Of a DNA stretch of 31,928 nt, positions 1 to 8,380 are shown in pieces. The notes under the pieces were generated by a model. The model worked only from the letters and a program-made list of their open reading frames with translations, was not told where the DNA came from and made no database searches. The DNA comes from an uncultured Clostridia bacterium. GTDB lineage: Bacteria > Bacillota > Clostridia > UBA1381. The DNA lies in contig CAJTPP010000025.1 in NCBI GenBank assembly GCA_910578235.1, positions 3,322 to 35,249 of the forward strand, written 5' to 3'. Position numbers and translations under genes: made by a program. How positions within the stretch are numbered: position 1 is the stretch's first letter; each line of letters opens with the position of its first letter.

Positions 1-410
1 TCTATTGCGGACGGCAGTGTAACGGCTGCGCCGCCGATACCGCCCATTCCTGCGGTTATCTGTAAGACGATACCTCCGCATATTTCATATAGCTTTACCA
101 TTAAGTCCATAGCGTAAGTAACCGCCACTTTTGCGGCAACGAAGCGTATAAAATGCTTCAAGGCATATTCGGGTCTTTGAAAATCTCTGAAAGACGCTGT
201 TGATTTGAAAATCGACATAGCGAAAAACAAAACAAGCAAGCCATAGCCTATCGCCTGCAAGCTGCCGTTTATATTTGTGATAATGCTCCATATACCGCCG
301 CCCTTGAAATTCTGCGGAGTAGTTGTAACGAGCGACCATATTTCGCTCAATTTATCGTTCCAAGTAGCAAACGCATTTTCAAGATTTGCCACTATCCAAT
401 TATCTGACAA
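1..410 (-). CDS. VirB6/TrbL-like conjugative membrane protein (N-terminal part)
   Basis: This frame is open from 410 to the left edge, so only the first 136 residues are visible. The start is a TTG at 408-410, placed by a strong AGGAGGTG ribosome binding site seven bases upstream; no ATG fits that site. The visible protein has an amphipathic N-terminus, one clear membrane segment (IGYGLLVLFFAMSIF, residues about 55-70) and a second hydrophobic, glycine-rich segment at the cut end (GGIVLQITAGMGGIGGAA). In related Firmicutes elements the gene after Maff2 encodes the polytopic VirB6/TrbL-like channel protein of the CD1112 type, and the position and composition agree. It would sit in the membrane as part of the type IV secretion channel. 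Family assignment rests on context plus hydrophobicity, because most of the gene is outside the window. Confidence 0.65.
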   Translation of the reverse strand, partial: MSDNWIVANLENAFATWNDKLSEIWSLVTTTPQNFKGGGIWSIITNINGSLQAIGYGLLVLFFAMSIFKSTASFRDFQRPEYALKHFIRFVAAKVAVTYAMDLMVKLYEICGGIVLQITAGMGGIGGAAVTLPSAI

Positions 411-482
411 TGGTTTTCACCTCCTGCATTGATATAAATTTTAACTTGTACGCAATTTGCATACCTTGCGTTTCATAGCAAA

Positions 483-508
483 ACCGCCGCCCAAAACAGG
501 GCGGCGGT
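483..508 (-). terminator. Hairpin between maff2 and the TrbL-like gene, probable attenuator
   Basis: A perfect 10-bp inverted repeat (ACCGCCGCCC / GGGCGGCGGT) with a 6-base loop is followed on the minus strand by TTTTGC. It lies 8 bases after the maff2 stop. The U-run is short, so partial termination is more likely than complete termination. This would give more pilin-like Maff2 message than message for the downstream channel gene. Confidence 0.7.
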
Positions 509-516
509 CAAGCAAA

Positions 517-858
517 TTACATAATCATATCAAGAATATCCTTTGCAAAAGCGATAATTACACCGCCGAAAAAGGTTAGAAAACCGTTTGCACGCTGCGA
601 AGCATCGTGCGATTTTAAGGATAAGCCAATTTGCACAATACCGAAGCATAACAGTATCATTCCGATAGCTTTGATAGCGGAAAAGATAAATGTTGACAAG
701 CTGTTAATGCTTGCAAGGGGGTCTGCCGCAAATACGGTTGTTGACATTACCGACAATACCGCCGCCGAAGCCATAAGCGAATATTTTGTGATGCGTAATC
801 CTTTTTTAGCTGCTGTGAGCCTTTGTGAAATCTTTTTTGTATTATGAATTTTTTTCAT
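517..858 (-). CDS. Maff2-family mobile-element membrane protein (VirB2-pilin-like)
   Basis: This 113-residue protein has a basic N-terminus, a hydrophobic signal-like segment ending near TTVFA (about residue 44), and two further hydrophobic helices (FIFSAIKAIGMILLCFGIVQ and FLTFFGGVIIAFAKDILDMI). That is the size and layout of Maff2 proteins, small membrane proteins of Clostridia conjugative transposons thought to be the counterpart of VirB2 pilins. The start is ATG with GGAGG nine bases upstream. Those bases lie inside the last codons of the VirD4 gene, which overlaps it by 17 bases, so the two are translationally coupled. A hairpin follows at once. Family assignment is from recognised sequence pattern and gene order; the pilin role is inferred from the family. 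Confidence 0.85.
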   Translation of the reverse strand: MKKIHNTKKISQRLTAAKKGLRITKYSLMASAAVLSVMSTTVFAADPLASINSLSTFIFSAIKAIGMILLCFGIVQIGLSLKSHDASQRANGFLTFFGGVIIAFAKDILDMIM

Positions 859-2626
859 TGTCCGTTTCCTCCAATTCTAAAATTTTAAGATTTTCTATAT
901 CCGATACGCTAATATCGGCTTTCAGATATTTACTGCGTTTGATATGACTGTCCGGCATAGCACCGCCGTCCTCCGTCAATTTAATGTTCGGGTGGGACAG
1001 TATATCAAATTTTTTATCCATAATAGGCTTTTCTCCACGCACAAAAACAAGCGCAAGCGAATTGTCCAACAAACGCACTTCATCAAGCGTTAAAAGTTCT
1101 CGTCCTGCGTTTTGGAAATTCGTGTTGCTGCTGCCGTGAGAGCCTTTTGTGATACCTCGTGTGCGTGTATCAATCGTTTCCTTGCCAAGCATTTTGGAAA
1201 TATACTCGTGTGTGGATTGCTCATTGCCGCCAAGATAGAGCATTGTGTCGCAGTTGCCGACAAGACTTTCCCAACTGTCTTTGAATAAGGCTTTAAGTTG
1301 TGCCATATTCTGAATGATGATTGATACAGAAATGCGGCGTGAGCGCATAGTGGCAAGTACCCTTTCAAAGTTATCGAGTAAAGCCGTATTTGCAAATTCG
1401 TCCATCATAAAATGAACAGGTACGGGCAATTCGCCGCCGTACTTGTGGTCTGCACGAAAATACAGTTCTTGAAATGCCTGTGTATAAAGCATACCGACAA
1501 GATAGTTGAATGAATTGTCATTATCGGGAATAACGCAGAAAATCGCCCGTTTCTTTTCGCCGAGCGTTCCTATATCGAGGTTATCATAAGAAGTCATTTT
1601 TGCTATTTCGGGCAAGTTAAAAGCTGCAAGCCTTACCGCCGCCGATACCAAAATCGAGCGGGCGGTCTTGCCGCTTGCCTGTTTGAAAATCTTATATTGA
1701 CGGAGTGCAATATGGTCGGGTTTTTCTTCCTCCAGAGCGATAAATAATTCGTCAACGGGGGATTGATACTCGCCGCCGCCCTCCTCATCGTCATCGTCAA
1801 CCTGTGCTGCGTTTTCTATCAGATAAGTCAACATTTCAAACGTCTGCTCCTCCGGCGGTGCTTTGTGCAGCAGATACAGCATTAACGCACTGTCAAGAGC
1901 AATTTCAGACTTCTCCCAAAACGGGTCGTTTTGTGATGCGCCTTTCGGTGTGGTATTCTGAATAAGGTTAGAAATCAGCTTGATAACATCTTCATCGGAG
2001 CGAATATATACAAACGGATTGTATCCGTCTGAATTGGTCGGGTCTATCAGATTAAACACCTTAATGTCATACCCCTGTTCAAGCAAAAGCGGAGCGGTAG
2101 AGCGCAGCATTTCGCCTTTAGGGTCTGCCACCACAAAAGAAGCGTTACACTGCATAAGATTTGGCTTGGCGTAAAATCGGGTTTTTCCTGCTCCGCTGCC
2201 GCCGACAACAAGCACATTCAAATTGCGCCTGTGCTTCTTTGCATTAAGTCCGAGCCGCATATTCTGCGACAGAATAAGATTGTGGAATTTATCGGTTTTA
2301 TCAAGGTATTTTCTTACGATAGACGAAACAACGCCCCATTTAGCCGAGCCGTGTTCCTCGCCGATGCGTCGGTTTTCTCTTGTAGAGAAGTACAGACCGA
2401 CGCCCATAGCATAAATGAATAAAAAAACAAGCACAGTTTTTATACTGTACTCATTAAAAGTGATATTGAAAGGTTTATTGATTGCGCCGCTTACTCTTTC
2501 AAAGAGTACAAACAGGTTTATACCCTGTTCATAGCAAGCTGCAAAAATTAGGGCAAGCCATATAACAACAGGTGCTATTAAGGCTAACAGAATAAAAATA
2601 GTCTTTTGATTTTCCTGTCTGTTCAA
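842..2626 (-). CDS. VirD4/TraG-type type IV coupling protein
   Basis: This 594-residue ATPase brings the relaxase-DNA complex to the conjugation channel. Two N-terminal membrane helices (about 9-31 and 62-81) anchor a cytoplasmic AAA+-like motor. Walker A is GGSGAGKT at 142-149, followed by ADPKGEML. Walker B is FMMDEFAN near 402-409, followed by the conserved SIIIQNMAQLKALF and GNCDTMLYLGG stretches. Length is normal for the family (about 600). The start is TTG at 2624-2626, because an in-frame TAG lies two codons upstream and no ATG fits. A GGGGCG sequence serves as a weak ribosome binding site, and a possible 14-codon leader overlaps the start. The gene overlaps maff2 by 17 bases. In pCF10-like systems the homologue (PcfC) is normally next to pcfB; here two surface-protein genes separate them. 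Confidence 0.95.
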   Translation of the reverse strand: MNRQENQKTIFILLALIAPVVIWLALIFAACYEQGINLFVLFERVSGAINKPFNITFNEYSIKTVLVFLFIYAMGVGLYFSTRENRRIGEEHGSAKWGVVSSIVRKYLDKTDKFHNLILSQNMRLGLNAKKHRRNLNVLVVGGSGAGKTRFYAKPNLMQCNASFVVADPKGEMLRSTAPLLLEQGYDIKVFNLIDPTNSDGYNPFVYIRSDEDVIKLISNLIQNTTPKGASQNDPFWEKSEIALDSALMLYLLHKAPPEEQTFEMLTYLIENAAQVDDDDEEGGGEYQSPVDELFIALEEEKPDHIALRQYKIFKQASGKTARSILVSAAVRLAAFNLPEIAKMTSYDNLDIGTLGEKKRAIFCVIPDNDNSFNYLVGMLYTQAFQELYFRADHKYGGELPVPVHFMMDEFANTALLDNFERVLATMRSRRISVSIIIQNMAQLKALFKDSWESLVGNCDTMLYLGGNEQSTHEYISKMLGKETIDTRTRGITKGSHGSSNTNFQNAGRELLTLDEVRLLDNSLALVFVRGEKPIMDKKFDILSHPNIKLTEDGGAMPDSHIKRSKYLKADISVSDIENLKILELEETDNEKNS

Positions 2627-2667
2627 CTGCTATCGCCCCATTTGCACAGCAGTTTGCAAAAGTTCAT
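2623..2667 (-). CDS. Possible 14-codon leader peptide overlapping the virD4 start
   Basis: An ATG at 2665-2667 with AGG seven bases upstream opens a 14-codon frame (MNFCKLLCKWGDSS). Its TGA overlaps the virD4 TTG as TTGA. It could couple translation into virD4, whose own ribosome binding site is weak. It could also be the relic of the end of a gene that once preceded virD4. The arrangement is visible in the sequence; function is inference. Confidence 0.3.
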   Translation of the reverse strand: MNFCKLLCKWGDSS

Positions 2668-2691
2668 TTCGCCACCTACTTTCAGACAAAC

Positions 2692-2725
2692 GAAAAGAGG
2701 GCAGTTCATATTGAACATACCCTCT
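2692..2725 (-). terminator. Terminator after the InlB-repeat gene
   Basis: On the minus strand AGAGGG...CCCTCT encloses a second paired segment (GTTCA ATA TGAAC) and is followed by TTTTCGTTT. It lies just after the stop at 2731 and separates the surface-protein cargo from virD4. Confidence 0.75.
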
Positions 2726-2730
2726 GACCG

Positions 2731-3225
2731 TTAGTTATTAAATTTTTGATTATAGATTTGCATTAAGGCTTCGAGCCTTGCATTTCGATTTACCCATAAT
2801 TCCGTTACGGGTACGGAAACAACTGTGTCCGCATTAGTAAAAACAACGGTATTATCTGTTACGCTTCTTTCAAATTCATTTTCTGCCATACTTTTAACCG
2901 TACCGTCATCAATCCACTTTGCATATACAACAGTGTTTTCGTTGAGTGTGATTTCGTTCACACGCTCAATTTTCGTGCGAGGGTCAGAATACCAGCCATC
3001 AAAAATATATCCGTCTTTTACGGGGATATATTCATCAAGGTGAAGCACTGTACCCACTTCCATTTCCAAAGTACGGATATATGTACCGCCATCGGAAGCG
3101 AAAATAACTGTGCGTGTGGTGTCGAGTTCCCAATGTCCCTCGAATGTGTCTTTGCTTGCGGCACTCACTTCGCAGGGGAGCATAAGAGCCGCCGCCAATA
3201 CTACCGCTAATACTTTTTTTGTCAT
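2731..3225 (-). CDS. Secreted InlB B-repeat-like (Listeria-Bacteroides repeat) protein
   Basis: This 164-residue protein has a typical signal peptide (basic KK, hydrophobic VLAVVLAAALMLPCEVSAA, likely cleavage after SAA near residue 23). The middle holds one InlB B-repeat: a glycine-rich start (ASDGGTYIRTLEMEVGT), then DGYIFDGWYSDP and VVYAKW. This is the small beta fold of many Firmicutes surface proteins. The C-terminal 50 residues match nothing I recognise, and I see no LPXTG, SLH or membrane anchor, so it is probably released or held non-covalently. The start is ATG with GGAGG eight bases upstream. It has its own promoter (3276-3304) and terminator, so it is an independent unit next to the giant SLH gene. 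A surface or contact role is inferred from context. Confidence 0.8.
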   Translation of the reverse strand: MTKKVLAVVLAAALMLPCEVSAASKDTFEGHWELDTTRTVIFASDGGTYIRTLEMEVGTVLHLDEYIPVKDGYIFDGWYSDPRTKIERVNEITLNENTVVYAKWIDDGTVKSMAENEFERSVTDNTVVFTNADTVVSVPVTELWVNRNARLEALMQIYNQKFNN

Positions 3226-3275
3226 AGAAAAAACCTCCGTTTCAAATTATATATTTTTGCCTTAACGCTAATTTA

Positions 3276-3304
3276 ATTTTACAACTAAACTTGCATATCG
3301 TCAA
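3276..3304 (-). promoter_or_regulatory. Sigma-A-type promoter for the InlB-repeat gene
   Basis: On the minus strand TTGACG (3299-3304) and TAAAAT (3276-3281) are separated by exactly 17 bases. The predicted transcription start near 3269 gives a leader of about 44 bases before the ATG at 3225. Confidence 0.7.
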
Positions 3305-3341
3305 AAAAAATCAAGACGGAGATTTTATAAAAATTATTTTT

Positions 3342-6300
3342 TTATTTTATCCACGTTTCGCCGTTTTTGCCGTTTACGGTCTTATGATTATTGCTTGCTT
3401 CAAGTATTTCGTAAAATGCCCAATACGCTTTATCCTTTAAGTCGGTAAACTTGTTTACGGCTGACATATTCTTGTTAATATATTCGGTATCAGCTTCACG
3501 GTCTGTTACACGGTTGACGATAGTTACAACCTCCGCACGGGTGATGTTGCTGTCGGGTTTGAATGTACCGTCTGAATATCCGTTTATCCAATTCATACCG
3601 ATAGCGGAATAGATATAACTTGCCGCCCAATGCGTTTTTGGCACATCGGTAAATATATTCTTCTGTGCCGCCGCTGATTTCGCAGATAAGTCATAAAAAC
3701 GAATACACATTGTTACAAACTCGGCTCTTGTAATCTGTTCATCGGGTCTGAATGTACCGTCATTATATCCTGCTATTACCTTGTATTTTTCAAGATAGGC
3801 GATATAGTTATTAAACCAATCTTTGTTTGATACATCTTTGAATGACGATTTGCGGCTTGAAATGTTTCCGCCCTTTCGTTCTGCAATATTACGAGCAAAT
3901 ATAGCGGCTGCTTCTGCTCTTGTCATATTATTTTCGGGTTTGAACGCACCGTCCTCATAACCGACTACATACGAATTATGCTCCGTTGTAGGCATAATAA
4001 TCTGACCATTTTTGTCGGTAATACCGTTTACAGAATTGTCCTTTTTATCTTTGAGCGTAACATCAACATTTGCCGCAGCATTGCCCTTGTTGTCCGTAAC
4101 AGTAATAGTGTAATAATTATTGTCTTTGAGTGTTACACCGTTTGGAAGTGTCAAAGTGATATTATCGTCCTTAACAGTCTTGTTGACATTTACAGTCTTT
4201 CCGTCTTTATCAGTAACCTTGACAGTGTATGTGGTCTTGACATAGCTGCTACCGCTACCGCCGCCGTGTCCGCCGCTTGACGAGCCGCCGCCACCGCCTG
4301 TTGAGGTTTTAACAGGCACGGTTATTTTTCCGTTTGCATCGGTAGACTTTGCCGCTGTCTTTGCGTTCTTATCCGTTACAGTGATATTCACATCCTTAAC
4401 GGCTTTAGCTTCAGTATCTGTTACGGTAGTCTGATTTGCTGTGTCAAGTATCTTTCCATCGGGGAGCGCAACGCTGATTTTACCGTCTTTGATTTCCACA
4501 TAGGCGTTTTCGATTTTCGTCTTTGTGTCCTCGACAACAATGTTATAGCTGTTTTCGCCATCAATCATCTGTGCATAACCGTTGGCATCTGTGTAATCAA
4601 TATTAACAGGCGGCACAATAGCCTTGCCGTTTTCGTCTGTGAGGTTTGCCGCACTGTTTTCCGTGCTGTCTGTAAATGTTACGCTCATAGCCTTAACAGG
4701 TGCGTTGTCCTTGTCCGTGATAGTCGCAGTAATTCTGTTGTCTGTGCTTATAACAACACCATCGGGCAGCTTCACGGAAATTTTACCGTCCTTAATTGCC
4801 ACAAACGCATTTTCAATCGGCTGTGTTTCATCTGTGATTAGCACATTATATCCGTTTACAACGGCTTTTCCCTCGCTGTCCGTCATATCCTCCGACAACG
4901 GCGGCACAACGATAACGCCGTTGTCATCAGTGTTTGCGGTATAAGTCATTTCCGCAGTATCATTTACCGTTACAGTAATATCGGGCATAGCGTTTCCGAT
5001 AGAGTCAAGAACGGTAACGGTTATACGGTTTGCATAGCTGATTGTCTTATCTTCGGGGAGCGTTACGGATATACTGTTATCCTCGTTATGTTTTACATAA
5101 GCGTTTGGAATAACGCTGATTTCATCACTGATAACGACATTGATATTATCAACATTAACTTTTCCATCTTTATCGGTATATCCCTCGCTTGCGGTAGGGA
5201 GTGTAATCTTGCCGTAAATATCCGTAATGCCTTTTTCCATAAAATCAGCATCACCGATTGCAATTACGGTAATATCCTTTTGAGCGTTGCTGTTGTGGTC
5301 GGTTACTGTTACAATAACGGGGTTTTCTCTTGTCGGCTTTATGCCATCGGGCAAGTCAACAACAATATCATTGCTCTCACCGATATGAATATCGCAGTTA
5401 GGAATAACAACATTCGTCTTGTCCGTTACCGTTACAACAAAAGTATTCTTTTCCTCTCCGTCATCACTGCCGATTGTACCGTTGTCATCGCCTGTGCTGC
5501 TCTGATTATTCGGTACTTTAAGCTGTCCGTTTCCGTCTGTCGCTCCTGTGGCGGCGTTATTGTTTTCATCAAAGATAAATATGCGTAAATTCTGCGCCGC
5601 TTCTTGTGTATCAGTATAAAAAGCTGTTATTGTGGTCTGGTCTGCATAGTCGAGCAATCTGCCGCTTGGCAGCTTGATTGTAACATTATCGTTTACATCA
5701 ATCGTGATTTCGCTGTCAAATACGGGCTGTCCGTCCTTGTTGGTCAGAATAATGCTGAACGCTCCGACCTTTGCATTACCGTCCTCATCGGAGTGGTCTT
5801 TATCTACAAGCTGAGGAAGTTCTACCGTCTGCAACACGTCGCCGCAGCGTTCACACTCAATATGTTTACTGCCTGCGTGTTCAATGGTAGCTTCGGTGTC
5901 AATTATCCATTCGGTAGGCTTGTGTCCGAGTGCTTCCGTGTATTCGCTTTTATAGCTATCGCCGCATACGGAGCATACAAAAGTTGTAAAGCCGAGTTCA
6001 AGACAAGTCGGCTCTGTTACTGTTGCCGCATAGCTGTGTTCAATTTTGTCTGTGTAATTACCTTTGTATTCATCTCCGCAGTCGTCGCACTTGAATACGG
6101 AATATCCCATCTCTGTGCAAGTCGGAGCGATTACGGTTTCGGTATAATGATGTTCTTTGCAGTTTGTATAATCGCCGATATACGATTTGCCGCAGTCGGG
6201 GCAAGTGTAGACAGCGTATCCGTGTTCGGTACAAGTCGGCTCTACGGTTTCCTTGTTATAGTTATGCTCCAGCATATCCGTGTAATTGCCTACATAGTTA

Positions 6301-8297
6301 TCTCCGCAGTCCGAACAGGTGTATGTGGTATATCCCATTGCGGTACAAGTCGAGTTTGTTACTGCTTCGGTATAGTTATGAGCAAGTTTCTCTGTATAGT
6401 CGCTGATATATTCATCATCGCAGTTTTTGCAAGAATATGTTGTATAGCCGTGCTGTGTGCAAGTCGGAGCAGTTACAACAGTGTTGTAATCGTGGTCGGA
6501 TTTGTCTGTATACTCGCCTGTGTAGCTGTCGGCGCAATCACGGCAAGTATATACCGTATATCCCATAGACGTACAAGTCGGCTCTACGATTTCGCTGTCA
6601 TAGTGATGTCCTGTCGGGAGTTCAAGAACAGTTCCGCACTTTTCACATACTTGCGGCTCTATGCAAGTAGCCGCTTTTCCTGCCGTGTGTCCTGTCGCAT
6701 CGGTAGCTTTTATCATCTTTTCCGTACAGTTTTTACAGTTAAATTCGACAACGCCCTCCGCATCGCAAGTGGAATTTGTAATGGTATGTCCCTCGTCCCA
6801 ATCGTGTCCTGTCGGGTCTGTGTAGTCCGATACATAGTTAAAGCCGCACATCGTGCAAGTCGCTGTTGTATAGCCTTTGTCAAGACAAGTCGGCTGCTTC
6901 GTTATGCGTTCAAATGAATGGGAAATAATAGGAGTGATGTCGGTTATATAATTATCGCCGCAAATATCGCAAGTATGCTCCGTATAACCTGTCATTCTGC
7001 AAGTCGGATTGTGTCTTACCGTTTTATAGCTGTGTGCGGCAAGCGGCGTGGTTTCTTCGTGAAAATCTCCGCATTTATCACACATAATGATTTTTAAGCC
7101 TGTCTGCTTGCAAGTAGCTTCACGGATAGTAACCGTTTTATAATTATGTCCCGTTGCCTGTGTGTAATTTGTTTTGATTAAATCGCCGCAGCCATTGCAT
7201 TGAAATCTGTCATAACCGAGATTGGAACAGTTAGGCGCAACAGTTTCAATATAATGATAATCGTGTTCGTGCGTGTCATTTGAATTTACGGGGGGAATAA
7301 CTATAATCGTGTCCCCGTCTTTTTCTAAAAGCCAAACATACGATACGCCGTTTTCGGTCATACTTTTACCGTCATATCTGTAATCAATTTCATAATATAC
7401 GGGATAATATCCTGCTTCGGTGTAGTTAGGTGCGGAAGTTAAATTACATCTGCCTGCACTTGTTCCGTAACGGATAGAAGTATGCACATCATTATCCGAT
7501 AAGTCCGACACGGTAACGGTATGTGCGCTTTCATCAACAGTTCTATAATATGAAGATACAACAGATTTTGCCGTTACATACTCGCTTGTGGCATAGCCGC
7601 AGTCATCGCAGATTTGACTGATATAAAAACGGTTATTGCCCGATTGTGCGTCTACATCTGCCGTGAAATTATGACTTTCAAGTCCTGTTTTCGCCGTTGC
7701 GAATGTACCTTTACAAAATTTGCAGTATTCGCCACGCTTCAGCGTTGTCAAGTGTTTGCTTTCATTATGCGGCTCGTATGTGGTCGAGTCAAAATCAAGA
7801 AAGAAATTGTGGTCGCAGCTATTCAAGCCGTAAACATTATTGTTAAAGCTGTAATCTCCTGCACCGTCAACCGCATTGATAGTGCCGCAAATTTGACACA
7901 CGCTTTTCGTCCAATGATAGCCCGTATATTTAGCATCAATGCCCGGAGTACCATTATCAAGATTGCCTTTGTCCCTGCCGTTTATCATTGTACCGTCTGA
8001 GTATCTTACGCCACGATTAAGCGCAGTTTCGCCCGTCTTTGTGTATTCGGGTACACGATAGGTAAGTACCGCCGTGTCTTTATCACACACGCAGCAATAT
8101 CCTGTTTCATTCGTGATAGTAGCGTTTACATCAAGTTCGTTTGTTCTGTTATTAGACGATAACCAATTATCGGCAGGGTCTACATACTCGTTACTCTGTG
8201 CCGCAAAAGTTACAGGCACAAGCGATAAGGAAATAGCAAGTGCCAATATAAAGGACACCGCCGATTTGAAATTATGCTTTTTTGTATTCTTTGTCAT
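3342..8297 (-). CDS. Giant SLH-anchored surface protein with CxxC repeats and Ig-like repeats
   Basis: This 1651-residue exported protein starts at ATG 8297, where GGAGG lies eight bases upstream. The ATG five codons further up overlaps that site and is rejected. Residues 1 to about 33 are a signal peptide. Four CxxC pairs lie in the N-terminal 340 residues. About 345-825 holds some thirteen repeats of roughly 42 residues built as HxY...PTC...GYxxYxCxxCGDxY...DYT. About 840-1435 holds six repeats of 80-100 residues (KDGKISVxLPDG...NRITVTVTD...DxNGKxxVP) that look like Ig-like/carboxypeptidase-regulatory beta domains. A Gly/Ser linker (about 1332-1352) precedes the last one. The C-terminus (about 1443-1651) has SLH domains with GYxDGTFxPxxxITRAE, three clear and a fourth partial, for non-covalent binding to cell-wall polymers. 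A terminator lies upstream after pcfB. It is probably an adhesion or contact factor carried as ICE cargo. Domain calls are solid; function is inferred. Confidence 0.88.
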   Translation of the reverse strand: MTKNTKKHNFKSAVSFILALAISLSLVPVTFAAQSNEYVDPADNWLSSNNRTNELDVNATITNETGYCCVCDKDTAVLTYRVPEYTKTGETALNRGVRYSDGTMINGRDKGNLDNGTPGIDAKYTGYHWTKSVCQICGTINAVDGAGDYSFNNNVYGLNSCDHNFFLDFDSTTYEPHNESKHLTTLKRGEYCKFCKGTFATAKTGLESHNFTADVDAQSGNNRFYISQICDDCGYATSEYVTAKSVVSSYYRTVDESAHTVTVSDLSDNDVHTSIRYGTSAGRCNLTSAPNYTEAGYYPVYYEIDYRYDGKSMTENGVSYVWLLEKDGDTIIVIPPVNSNDTHEHDYHYIETVAPNCSNLGYDRFQCNGCGDLIKTNYTQATGHNYKTVTIREATCKQTGLKIIMCDKCGDFHEETTPLAAHSYKTVRHNPTCRMTGYTEHTCDICGDNYITDITPIISHSFERITKQPTCLDKGYTTATCTMCGFNYVSDYTDPTGHDWDEGHTITNSTCDAEGVVEFNCKNCTEKMIKATDATGHTAGKAATCIEPQVCEKCGTVLELPTGHHYDSEIVEPTCTSMGYTVYTCRDCADSYTGEYTDKSDHDYNTVVTAPTCTQHGYTTYSCKNCDDEYISDYTEKLAHNYTEAVTNSTCTAMGYTTYTCSDCGDNYVGNYTDMLEHNYNKETVEPTCTEHGYAVYTCPDCGKSYIGDYTNCKEHHYTETVIAPTCTEMGYSVFKCDDCGDEYKGNYTDKIEHSYAATVTEPTCLELGFTTFVCSVCGDSYKSEYTEALGHKPTEWIIDTEATIEHAGSKHIECERCGDVLQTVELPQLVDKDHSDEDGNAKVGAFSIILTNKDGQPVFDSEITIDVNDNVTIKLPSGRLLDYADQTTITAFYTDTQEAAQNLRIFIFDENNNAATGATDGNGQLKVPNNQSSTGDDNGTIGSDDGEEKNTFVVTVTDKTNVVIPNCDIHIGESNDIVVDLPDGIKPTRENPVIVTVTDHNSNAQKDITVIAIGDADFMEKGITDIYGKITLPTASEGYTDKDGKVNVDNINVVISDEISVIPNAYVKHNEDNSISVTLPEDKTISYANRITVTVLDSIGNAMPDITVTVNDTAEMTYTANTDDNGVIVVPPLSEDMTDSEGKAVVNGYNVLITDETQPIENAFVAIKDGKISVKLPDGVVISTDNRITATITDKDNAPVKAMSVTFTDSTENSAANLTDENGKAIVPPVNIDYTDANGYAQMIDGENSYNIVVEDTKTKIENAYVEIKDGKISVALPDGKILDTANQTTVTDTEAKAVKDVNITVTDKNAKTAAKSTDANGKITVPVKTSTGGGGGSSSGGHGGGSGSSYVKTTYTVKVTDKDGKTVNVNKTVKDDNITLTLPNGVTLKDNNYYTITVTDNKGNAAANVDVTLKDKKDNSVNGITDKNGQIIMPTTEHNSYVVGYEDGAFKPENNMTRAEAAAIFARNIAERKGGNISSRKSSFKDVSNKDWFNNYIAYLEKYKVIAGYNDGTFRPDEQITRAEFVTMCIRFYDLSAKSAAAQKNIFTDVPKTHWAASYIYSAIGMNWINGYSDGTFKPDSNITRAEVVTIVNRVTDREADTEYINKNMSAVNKFTDLKDKAYWAFYEILEASNNHKTVNGKNGETWIK

Positions 8298-8337
8298 TAT
8301 AAATTCCTCCATAAATTTAGATTTTTTTCATATATGC

Positions 8338-8363
8338 AAAAGAGCCGCCCGTGTAGGCGGCTC
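8338..8363 (-). terminator. Terminator after pcfB
   Basis: A perfect 8-bp stem (GAGCCGCC / GGCGGCTC) with a 6-base loop is followed by TTTTGC on the minus strand. It lies 17 bases after the pcfB stop and before the SLH gene. It closely resembles the hairpin at 483-508 in stem composition and in the TTTTGC tail. Confidence 0.75.
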
Positions 8364-8380
8364 CGTATGCCAATAAGATT

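Noticed and set aside
85..339. 84-codon minus-strand frame inside the TrbL-like gene
   Set aside because: It is in a different frame from the TrbL-like reading, which has a strong ribosome binding site, membrane segments and no stop up to the window edge.
5604..6917. Long plus-strand open frame (437 codons) opposite the SLH gene
   Set aside because: It lies antisense to the cysteine-repeat region, its cysteine- and isoleucine-rich composition mirrors that repeat, and it has no good ribosome binding site. It is a shadow of the real gene.
5830..7262. Regularly spaced repeats that could suggest a CRISPR array
   Set aside because: The spacing of about 126 bases matches a 42-residue protein repeat; the units are degenerate at DNA level and stay in frame through the SLH gene.
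8298..8312. Five-codon N-terminal extension of the SLH protein
   Set aside because: That ATG overlaps the GGAGG site used by the downstream ATG, and the signal peptide fits better without it.
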